In this document: piece by piece, positions 26,159 to 35,300 of the stretch | Numbering within the stretch: position 1 is the first letter of the stretch | Layout: each line of letters starts with the position of its first letter | Source of the DNA: a virus | Length of the DNA: 45,476 bases | Virus record (IMG/VR): IMGVR_UViG_3300046466_000354 | Span: 1-45,476 of that record | Reading direction: 5' to 3' (one strand) | Translations under genes and position numbers: made by a program | Notes under the pieces: generated by a model | Database searches by the model: none | Told to the model about the DNA's origin: nothing | The model's input: only the letters and a program-made list of their open reading frames with translations

Positions 26159-26413
26159 ATGCTAGAAAAAACAGAATCATATACGTCTATAGACATCAAA
26201 GAACTTGGACAGGTGTCCTTACGAAAAACGACACGAGTAACTGACGATGGAACGGTCATATCCGAAAGCCATCACAGAGAGGTTAGGGTTCCTAACCAAG
26301 ACATTACAGACCTGCCACAGCACGTGCAGGACACCATTAACGCATACTGGACTCAAGATGTCATAGATGCGTGGAACGAATTACAACAACAAATAAACGA
26401 AGAATCACAATGA
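26159..26413 (+). CDS. Small tail-fibre-associated protein 1
   Basis: The 84-aa product has an N-terminal strand region (VSLRKTTRVTDDGTVI) and a C-terminal helix with LPQHVQDTINAYWTQD. The next gene shares this plan and the LPxHxQxxINAxW motif, so the two are tandem paralogues. Directly following the fibre gene, they may be fibre assembly factors or tip subunits. A GGTTAGG/CCTAACC hairpin with a 3-base loop lies at 26281-26297. Confidence 0.7.
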   Translation: MLEKTESYTSIDIKELGQVSLRKTTRVTDDGTVISESHHREVRVPNQDITDLPQHVQDTINAYWTQDVIDAWNELQQQINEESQ

Positions 26414-26691
26414 GCCATATAACAACCCAATACGAAGCAGTGACTATTGACCCTAGTGGGTCAGTATCAGTACGAGTCAGCAAGATATTTGTTGACGATA
26501 ACGAAATAGAAGTAGCAACCGCCAGAGAGAAGCAATACTTTCAGAGGGATGCTACGATTACAGGTTTACCAGATCACTACCAGTCAGCTATCAACGCTTT
26601 TTGGGCGGGCCTACCCGCCATAGAAGAACCAGTAGAAGAAAAAACTAGCACTCAGGAAATTGATACAGAAGAAACCTCTATTGGCGAATAG
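26410..26691 (+). CDS. Small tail-fibre-associated protein 2 (paralogue)
   Basis: The 93-aa product starts at ATG 26410, overlapping the upstream stop as ATGA; an earlier in-frame ATG at 26371 would overlap by 43 bp. It shares strand-strand-helix order with the previous protein (VSVRVSKIFVDD, then LPDHYQSAINAFWAG). The C-terminus is acidic and Thr/Glu-rich. A GGCGGG/CCCGCC hairpin with loop CCTA lies at 26604-26619 within the gene. Confidence 0.7.
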   Translation: MSHITTQYEAVTIDPSGSVSVRVSKIFVDDNEIEVATAREKQYFQRDATITGLPDHYQSAINAFWAGLPAIEEPVEEKTSTQEIDTEETSIGE

Positions 26692-26739
26692 TTATAACTT
26701 TTGTACATTATAATAATTTAACGTTAATTAATAATAATT

Positions 26740-26889
26740 ATGGAACGACTAGAACAACTAAAACAACAACGAGAACAACTAATACTTCAACTTAACGAAG
26801 TTGACTATCTTATTAAAGGATATGAAAACACCATCGCTGAAAAAGCAAAAGAAAGTGAAGAAGAAGTAGAAGAAGTAAAGGAGGACTAA
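26740..26889 (+). CDS. Short coiled-coil protein (49 aa)
   Basis: ATG at 26740 has an ATAATAATT leader. The product starts MERLEQLKQQREQLILQL and ends EEEVEEVKED, a continuous heptad pattern with an acidic tail. It precedes a basic protein by one base, and its final codons contain a GGAGG sequence seven bases before the next ATG. Probably a real small virion or assembly protein; function unknown. Confidence 0.65.
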   Translation: MERLEQLKQQREQLILQLNEVDYLIKGYENTIAEKAKESEEEVEEVKED

Positions 26890-26890
26890 A

Positions 26891-27055
26891 ATGCCAAAAC
26901 GAGGATTATATGCTAATATACATGCTAAACGAAAACGTATTAAAGCAGGAAGTGGTGAGAAAATGAGAAAGCCAGGTAGCAAAGGAGCTCCTACGGCTAA
27001 ACAATTTAAACGAGCTGCTAAAACTGCAAAAAAAAGCAAAAGATATGGCAAGTAA
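26891..27055 (+). CDS. Small basic protein (54 aa), marine phage type
   Basis: The product starts MPKRGLYANIHAKRKRIKA and continues with KMRKPGSKGAPTAKQF. I recognise this pattern as one common in marine podoviruses and myoviruses, always small and strongly basic. Lys/Arg make up over a third of residues, so it probably binds packaged DNA or RNA. A clear Shine-Dalgarno (GGAGG) lies seven bases before ATG. It overlaps the next gene by 11 bp. Confidence 0.75.
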   Translation: MPKRGLYANIHAKRKRIKAGSGEKMRKPGSKGAPTAKQFKRAAKTAKKSKRYGK

Positions 27056-27311
27056 AAAAGATTCTCGTTTAGCACGGGCAGGCGTTTCGGGTTTTAATAA
27101 GCCCAAGCGCACGCCCAGTCATAAAACAAAATCTCATGTAGTAGTTGCCAAAGAAGGCAGTAAAGTAAAAACTATACGATTTGGTCAGCAAGGTAAAACT
27201 GGTGATAAAACTATGACCAAAAGAGCAAAAAGTTTTAAAGCTAGACATGGAAAAAATATAGCTAAAGGCAAAATGTCTGCAGCATACTGGGCAAATAAAG
27301 TTAAATGGTAA
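27045..27311 (+). CDS. Basic DUF5872-like protein (88 aa)
   Basis: The 88-aa product contains RLARAGVSGFNKPKRTPSH near the start and ends with FKARHGKNIAKGKMSAAYW plus NKVKW. This pattern is shared by a family of small proteins in many phages, for which the DUF5872 label seems right from memory. It is highly basic and lacks acidic patches, consistent with DNA binding inside the capsid. It overlaps the previous gene by 11 bp. Confidence 0.75.
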   Translation: MASKKDSRLARAGVSGFNKPKRTPSHKTKSHVVVAKEGSKVKTIRFGQQGKTGDKTMTKRAKSFKARHGKNIAKGKMSAAYWANKVKW

Positions 27312-27317
27312 ATTATT

Positions 27318-27443
27318 ATGTATAAAAAATATAGTCCTAAACAAAGAAAAATAGCTAAAGCAGCTAAACCTAAAGGAAAAATTACAGGTGCTGATTTTAA
27401 AGCACTAAGAAAAAAGAAAAAGTCAGGATATAAGAAGAAGTAG
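27318..27443 (+). CDS. Very small basic protein (41 aa)
   Basis: ATG at 27318 has an AAATTATT leader. The product starts MYKKYSPKQRKIAKAA and ends RKKKKSGYKKK, with KITGADFKALR in the middle, a pattern I recall from other marine phages. About half the residues are Lys or Arg. It is the fourth consecutive small gene before the internal virion proteins. A DNA-condensing role is plausible. Confidence 0.7.
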   Translation: MYKKYSPKQRKIAKAAKPKGKITGADFKALRKKKKSGYKKK

Positions 27444-27493
27444 TATTTATTTGCTACTTATCTTATATTTGATTATAACTAAATAAAAATATT

Positions 27494-28123
27494 ATGTCTT
27501 ACAACCCTTATCAAGGATATCAAGCAGCAAGCAATCCTAATGCAGGAAATATAGGCAAGGTCGGAGGATCTTTAGCTAAAATTGGTGGAGCAGTAGGAGT
27601 ATTAGGTGGTTTAGGAAAAGTAGGTGCTTTTTTAGCCAACCCTTTGGTTGGCGCAGGAATAGGTTTATTAGGTGGTCTTATAAGAACTAAAAGAGCGTCA
27701 AGAAGACAAACATCTGCTATGCCATCTGGCATGCAACAATTAGTTTCTCAGTTACAAGAACCTGATATAGAAGAGTTCAGAGAAATAGCAAGACAAGCGG
27801 CGCCTTCTCAACAAGATTTAATGAGGTTAGCAGCGGCTACAGGAGGTAGTCAAGCAAGCGCTACTGCTCAAGCAATGGGTGGGCAAACTAGAGCTATGGA
27901 TGCAGCATTAAGATCTTTTCAACAACAAGAACAAGCCAATCAAGGGTTACTAGCTAATCTTTATTCTCAACAATACGGCGCTATGCAACAAGACAGAGCC
28001 TTTAGACGCCAAACAGGCGTAGATATATTTAGTAATATAGCTAACCTAGGGGCAGGTATACTAGGTCAAGGTTATGGAGATAAATTATTTAAAGATAGAC
28101 AAAATCAAATGGGTGGTTACTAA
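27494..28123 (+). CDS. Internal virion/ejection protein candidate (209 aa)
   Basis: Residues about 20-62 are Gly/Ala/Leu-rich and hydrophobic (GAVGVLGGLGKVGAFLANPL, then GAGIGLLGGLI), like membrane-inserting parts of podovirus ejection proteins. The rest is helical and rich in Gln and Ala. It starts a block of three genes, increasing in size to the giant protein, as in T7-like and N4-like ejection modules. A GCCAACC/GGTTGGC hairpin lies at 27645-27662. ATG has an AAAATATT leader. It ends by overlapping the next start by one base. Confidence 0.7.
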   Translation: MSYNPYQGYQAASNPNAGNIGKVGGSLAKIGGAVGVLGGLGKVGAFLANPLVGAGIGLLGGLIRTKRASRRQTSAMPSGMQQLVSQLQEPDIEEFREIARQAAPSQQDLMRLAAATGGSQASATAQAMGGQTRAMDAALRSFQQQEQANQGLLANLYSQQYGAMQQDRAFRRQTGVDIFSNIANLGAGILGQGYGDKLFKDRQNQMGGY

Positions 28124-29325
28124 TGGCTATTAATTTTGCAGAAGTATTTTTACGAGAGTCAGGGGCAGAACAAGATAGAGCGCAAAGCATGGCTGAAATG
28201 CAATTACGTGCTAAACAGTTTGAGCAAAACTTAGCTGTTGCAGAAGCTAATGTAGAAATAAATAAGTTAGCTCAAGCATTAGAAAGAGATAAATTTAATC
28301 AAAAAACTTTAGATGATGCTAGTAAAGCGGCAGAATTAGCTAGACAGTTTGATGCTAATTTGCAAAATAGAAAAGATGAATTTAAAGCTGAACTAACCCT
28401 TAAAAAAAGTGAGCTTAATTTATCAGAAAAGCAATTTGAGGAACAAATACGTCAATTTAATAAAGCCCAAGATGCTGAATTAAACAGATTGAAAGTAGAT
28501 GCTGCTATTAAATACAAATCATTAGAGCAAGACCAGCAACAATTTTTAGAAACAATGGGGCAGAATGAAGAGTTTTTCTATGCAGATATGAATTTTAAGT
28601 TACCAGAAAGAGATGCCAACATAGAAGCACAAAGATCAATAACAAAAGGTCGAGAGATACAAAATTCAGTAAATGAAATTCAATTAGGTATAGCAAAAAG
28701 AGGAGATGAGTTTGCGCAAGAACAAACTTCTGACAAAATAAAAATATTATTAGGTTTTAAGCCTGAAGATAATTTAACAAATGAAAAATCTGAATTTATT
28801 GCAATAAGGCAATTAAAAGAAAAAGGATTAGAATTAACACAAAAACAACAAGAACTTGCGCAGGCTCAACAAACTTATTTTGAAAGACCTAATTTGTCAT
28901 TTGAAGAGGCTGCTGAATCTGTTAAACAAGGTCCATTTTCACGATTTAAAACTGTAAGTCCATTTGAAAGAAATGTTTTAAACCCAATTAAAAATGTTCT
29001 TGGTCGTGCCGTTTTAGGTGAAATTCCTAGTATGGAAGGAAGAATGATGAGGGGTTTAGAGTCAGAATATGGAGTTAGAAGTAAATCTCTTCTTGAGGCT
29101 TTACAACAAAAATCAACAGAAGGAAGTATTGTTCCTGGAATGAATCCTGATCTTAGAAATATATATCAAGGCCAAGCTGCTTTAAATGTGTTAAACCCAG
29201 ATCCATTTAATCTTAATATTAACACAAGTACAATAGCTGGACCTAATTATCCTTTTTATGGGGCTGATTATAGTAATTATATTCAAATGATGATGCCTCA
29301 AGAAGAGGTTATACCGGAACAATAA
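28123..29325 (+). CDS. Coiled-coil internal virion protein candidate (400 aa)
   Basis: Residues 1-260 are almost all helix with high Gln, Glu, Lys and Ala content and heptad spacing. The C-terminal 140 residues are mixed, with Pro and Asn, and no known domain. Such proteins in this position usually form part of the internal core through which DNA and large proteins are ejected. It sits one base after the 209-aa gene and one base before the giant polymerase candidate, suggesting joint assembly. Confidence 0.68.
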   Translation: MAINFAEVFLRESGAEQDRAQSMAEMQLRAKQFEQNLAVAEANVEINKLAQALERDKFNQKTLDDASKAAELARQFDANLQNRKDEFKAELTLKKSELNLSEKQFEEQIRQFNKAQDAELNRLKVDAAIKYKSLEQDQQQFLETMGQNEEFFYADMNFKLPERDANIEAQRSITKGREIQNSVNEIQLGIAKRGDEFAQEQTSDKIKILLGFKPEDNLTNEKSEFIAIRQLKEKGLELTQKQQELAQAQQTYFERPNLSFEEAAESVKQGPFSRFKTVSPFERNVLNPIKNVLGRAVLGEIPSMEGRMMRGLESEYGVRSKSLLEALQQKSTEGSIVPGMNPDLRNIYQGQAALNVLNPDPFNLNINTSTIAGPNYPFYGADYSNYIQMMMPQEEVIPEQ

Positions 29326-29326
29326 A

Positions 29327-32300
29327 ATGACAGAAGAAGAATACGGCAAAAGATATACGGATCTTGTAAGGCTGTATCGTTCTAGTCCTGCCTCTTTTAG
29401 CTCTGATGATGTTGATCAAATAGAATATATAGCAAAAACATTAGGCAGAAGATTTTCTAGAGACCCTCAAGCAGCTGAAGAAACTTTAGGTAAACAGGTA
29501 GGTGACGTTATAGGTCAGTTTACTAGTGGTCTTGTTAGTGGCTTTACTACTATACCTATAGGAGATGACCCCGAAGATATACCTGAAGCAATAGCGAGGA
29601 GCATAGGACAGTTAAGTGGTTTTCTTGGATATGTACCTGGTTTAGGTATGGCTACAAAAGCAGGAGCTATGGCATCTGCTAGAGTATTAACTAAAACTGC
29701 AGGGCTTACTGCAAAAACCTCTCCTAAGGCTTTTAAAGCTGCTATGCAGGGTAGAAGAGCAGTTAAACAATTTGACACCGCTATAAGGCAGCCAGGCGCT
29801 TTAGCTGGCAAGTCTATTCCAATGATGGTTGGTAAAAAAGCTACCGAGTATGCTAAAAAGTATGTATTGCCTCCTGTAAATAATCAAGCAAGAAAATATT
29901 TTAGTAAAGGTGTAGCTGAAGGGTTAGAAGATTCTTTTGAAACTGCTGTACAATTAGGTGCTGCGAGCGCCATATCTAGTTGGACTGGTGGTGTAGATCA
30001 AATAATTAGAGGTGGTTTGTTTGGCGCAATAGAAGGTGGTGTATTTAGAGGCATTACTAATGCTACCCAGTTAGGCAAAATGATAGCTAAGGGAGGCAAG
30101 GAAGCTAAACAAGCTAATCTTGCAATACGTACTATATCATCAAGTATATATGGTGGTATGCAAAGTAAAACATTTGGTGATCCTATAGAGTTACAAGTAT
30201 ATCATTATTTGCTTGGTGCATTTTTTGGTATAACAGATGTTCCTTTTTCACAAAGAAAAGCTATAGAGTTTGTTAATAAATCTACAGGGTTAAGTAGGGA
30301 AGAAGCCCAAGCAGGGCTTACAGAAAGAATGTTAAATCCTGAGTTAAATCCTGGCTTTAAAGATTTAAGTAAAGAAGTACAAGAAGAAGTAGTAGATCAA
30401 TTAGATCAAATGTTTGGCAAGCCTGGAGATGCTAGAGCAATATTTGGAGAGTCATTAAGACGAACATTGTCAGAAGAATCTAAAGAAAATATTGTACATG
30501 AGTTTGCTAGAAAGAAATTTGAAGAGTTTGCTGATTCAGATGAAAACTTAACGTTTGAAGAAGCTAAACAAAAAACATATGATTTTATAAAAGACAAAGA
30601 TTTTAGCAGGCTAATAAGTAGTCCAGAGTTTTATTTAACAATGAATGATGGTGTAAAGGCTGAGTATGACCCTCAAAAAGGAGTAAACCTTTCTAATAAA
30701 GCTATTGTAGAATTATCATTTTTTGACCATGAAATACCCACAGTATTACAAGACCCATTGTTAAGGTGGGCTGAAAACTCTATACCAGACCAACCAGAAT
30801 TAGTAAATAGTTTAACTCTTGATTCTGGTAAGATTATAAATACAAGTATTAAAGAAGGAAGAAGTTTTGAGGAAGCAATCAAAGGTGTTAAAAATAATTG
30901 GTTTGCTAAAACAGGAAGTCTTTTGCCAGAATCTACAGAGTCTATAAATTTATTAAAAAAGTCTTTTAAAAAATTATCACATCAAAAAAGACAAAAGATA
31001 TTAATATATGATGCTAATAAGACTGATGATACTAAACCATTCTTTACAGAAAGTGATGGTAATTTATCTGACTTTAGGTCTATTAATGAATTTAAAGCAG
31101 ACAGTGCTGTAGCAAAGGCTGTTAAACGTTTAATACCACACACTAAAAATAATATATTTTTATCAAAGTATACTGATACTGGTAAAATAGTAAGCACACT
31201 ATCTAAAAACTTCTTTAAGATTACTCCAGATGCTGGTTATGATCTTGACATAAATGAAGTTAATAATTATGTAATTAGGGCAGGGCTAGAAGGTAAACCC
31301 GTAATTGCAGGTATTAAAGATTCAGGAAAAATAGTACATGCAAATGACTGGAATTTTGATGATAGCAATAGCGCTTGGCTTGTTGATTTTACTACTAAGG
31401 TAGAGAATATAAATAGAATTGATGATAGTCTTGGTATTAGAGTAAGTATGACCGAGATAAACCCTGCGACAGACGGAATTAATAATCCTGAATTAGTAGA
31501 AATTAAAATGGTTCAGGATAAATATACCTATAACAATATTAGATTATTAGAAGAATTAAATGGTTTATCTATAGAAGATATTGTTAGGTATAACAAAGAA
31601 GACAGAGATGCAGGTAGAAAAGAGAGGTTTATAACAAAACCAGAAGATATAAATAAAAGGATGCAACCCTTATCTGATGGTAATCCTCCTTTAAGTAAAG
31701 AAATAGGCAATATAAAAGCCGCTATTGTTAAGAGCGATGATGCTCAGCATTATTTAAAAATGTTAGATTTAGACGAAACAAATAATGATGGTATTATTTT
31801 AGTGTCATCTAATATGTTTAAAAAAATAGCTAACGATATAGGTGCTGATGAAAATAAAGATGGGTTTTTAAAGTTTACTATTGCTGGTCAACAGGGTGAT
31901 GGTAAGGGCATGATTATTGGTAAACTCGGCGCTTTTAAAGCAAGCAAAAAAACTGATCCGTTTTTAAAGAAAAATAAAATAGATTTTTTAATGTTTGATA
32001 CCGCTGTAAAGCAAGCAGGATTAAGAGATATAAGTACATTAAAATTTACTAAAGAAGGAATAAGTATTGCAGAAGAAGGTGGATTACAGTCATTTAATAT
32101 AGATCCAGAAACGGTTAGAATAAACTTAAATGTTTATGAAAAAATGCCAGAAGACACAAGGCTTGTAAAGCAGTTTGTTTCTTTAATGGATACACCTGAG
32201 TCTATTGAAAGGCTTACTAAAAATATTATTAGAATATCTTTAGATGGAAATGCAGAGACAAATAAATTAATACAGTCTCAAGATTTTAAAAATACTTTTG

Positions 32301-35300
32301 TAACAGATATAAATGTTGATGACATTAGCATAGAGAATATTATTAATATATTGTTTCAACCAAAAAATTCAAGAGCGGTTGCTACACCATTATACAATAA
32401 AGTTTGGTCTCATATTTTTAATCAAAAGTCAGCAATAGACTTTGAAGACCCAGCTGATTTAAAAGGAGAAACTGGTGACATTGATCATGTAGTCAATGAA
32501 ATATTAGTTGATAGATTTAATGGCGGGCAAGATAGGCTTATAAAAGTTGCTATGGCTAAAGGGGAGTTAAGTCCTGCTATTATGAATAGACCAGAAGTTG
32601 CTAATTATGCTAATGAGGCTTTAAAAAGATATATATACAATAGAGCCATTAGGCCAAAAGTAAAAAACTCTGGATCTGTTTTTATATATGGTAACGATTA
32701 TGTACTGCAAAATGAAATAGGAAGGCCTGTAGCAAAAAATACTTATATGCTTGCTGAAAGCATGAAAGATTTTAAAGTAAAATGGATAGATGGTACCCAA
32801 ATGAAAATGGGTAAGGCTTGGGAAATTTTTCAAAAAGAAACAGATGCTACCAAGAAAAAACAAATGGAAAACGCTCTTGAGTTTATAGTAGTGCGTGTTC
32901 CTCAAGATTCACCATCAGGTGCAAGAGTTTTAAAGTTTGCAGGATTTACCCCTAGGTCTGGATATGGTATGCATTTAAATGCTTATGATATGAAGTATTT
33001 AGGGGGAGCTGATAATGACGGAGATAAAGTACATTTTTATCAGGATTTAGATGGCGACCTTGTCGGGTCGCCTATAAAAGATGCAGTAAGAAAATTTGCT
33101 AAAGAGTACGACACCCCAGACGGGGGTGTAAAAGACCCCACAGAAGGTGATTTAACAGTAGTAAAGCCAAAATATAATTTAAGGAATGGACTAGATCCTG
33201 TTAGTCTTCTTGCTACTCATATGTATACTACTGATGCAAGTGGGCTAGTAGGTCCTATAGCTAACGCTGGTGCTACATCATTAGGTATAAAAGGTTTAAT
33301 AGAAAGCGGTTTTAATATCCAAGAATTTGTTAATCAAGATGGAATTGTTAATGCTGTAAATGTAGGTAAAGGATTACCACCTGCAACTGGTTTACGAATA
33401 ACTAAAATAGACGGAACATTAAAAGAATATAATGCAGCTAGAAGGCAACTTCAGAATTTAGCAATAGACGCTATTGATAAAATAGATATAAATGTTGTTA
33501 ATCAATCTCAATATTTAAGTCAAAAATATGTCAAAGATTTTGAACTTGTTGACGCAAATGATAGAGCAATACCAGTTAGTCCAGCCGTAAAAGAAAAGTT
33601 TAGGTCTAGGATAAACATAAACAAAATAAAAGGAGCGGATCAATTAGTTCGCATTAATGAAGTTATAAATGGTAGGAGATTTAACAGGGAAACAAATCAA
33701 TCAGAAATAATAAAGTTTGATACTGGTATAAATTCTATAATAGAATTTGGAAGAAAATATAAAAATGTAGATTTAAAAAGTGGATACTACAGAGCTATAA
33801 AAGAACTTTCTAAATCAGTTCAAAATTATAAACCTGTAAACAAAGTTACATCTCAAAAAACAATTGATGGCACAATGTTAAGAACATATAGTTCTGATTT
33901 TTCTAGAGCTATACGTTTTGATTTAAATAATATTTTTGACATTGTAAATGCTTATTTAAAAGATGGTAAAGATAGCCAGTATGGCAATGTTTTGCTTGGA
34001 AGCGCAATGCGACAGTTTAGCATATTAGATGGTAGTTTAAGTAGGGATAGAAAGTTTTCTACTATTAAAAGTGTTTATAGGTCAATAGATAATTTAGCTT
34101 CAATATCTCTTAATAGACAAGCTTTTCTTGCGGCTAAAAAAGCTGGCATATCTGATGAAAAGTTATCTGATATAAGATTACACATTGATAGTGTTAAATA
34201 TACTAGGTCTTTATTTTTTGAAAAAGATATAAGTGAATCAGATGCAATTAGAAAAAGATTAATAAAAGATAAAGAGCTAAAAATAACAGAAATTGAAAAC
34301 GTTGATGATTTAATTAAAGTAACCGAAAAATACCATGCTTCTTTAAAAACAAAAGCAGAAAAAGATTACTACGATATGTATATGATAGGGTCTGTTTCTG
34401 AGCAAAGATTTGATATTGATGATGTAGCAAGAGCGGTTTACATTACTAAAAAAAATAACGTAACATTTAATACTGCATTAAATCTAATGCAAGATTCTAG
34501 ATATGATAAATACACTTATGAGTATCTGTCTAGTGATGAATATAAATCTACTGAAAAAAACCTTCCTTTAAAAAATATAGCTAATGAAATAGATAGGGTT
34601 TATCAAAATAAATCAGGAGATCAAAATTTTGGTTTTAGTTTAGATCATGTAAATAATAACAATGTATCAAGATATGTTTCATTATTTAATGAAATAGCAC
34701 AAGTAAAAGAGGGTACAGAGAAAATTTATAGTGATGTTATAAATCCAGCAGCTAGTGCAACAGTAGAAAGAATATTACTTAAAAATGTATCTAAAGAAAA
34801 AAGAGAAGAATTAAACGAGATACTTAATGAAGAAATAAAAAGAGAGTATAGATCTCCTATTGAACCTGGAACTATACCATCTGTAAATGCTGCCTTTGAT
34901 ATAAAATTAAATACATCAAGGCCTCCTATAGACGAAAAAGAAGCTAGACGTTCTTCAGTAAGTGATGAAGTTATAACAGAAAAGTTTTCTGAAGATCTTA
35001 TAAATGAAATTGCTAAAGACGATCCTACTAAAACATTTACTGATACAGATCAACAGTTAATAGATCAATTAACAGCTCATTTATCAAAGCTTCCATCTAA
35101 TGTTGTAGAAGACATAAATAGGGTTTATCAAAATAAAATAAGAAAAGATATAGGTGTTTCTACCAAAGAAGATGTAAGGGATTTTGTAAGATATTTAAAC
35201 AGTTTTCATTCAAAAACATTTTTAGAAAAGTTAGTAGGAGCTGATCCAACTCAAGGTATTTCTAAAATATATTGGGCATTCTTTCCAGATAGTATAGCAA

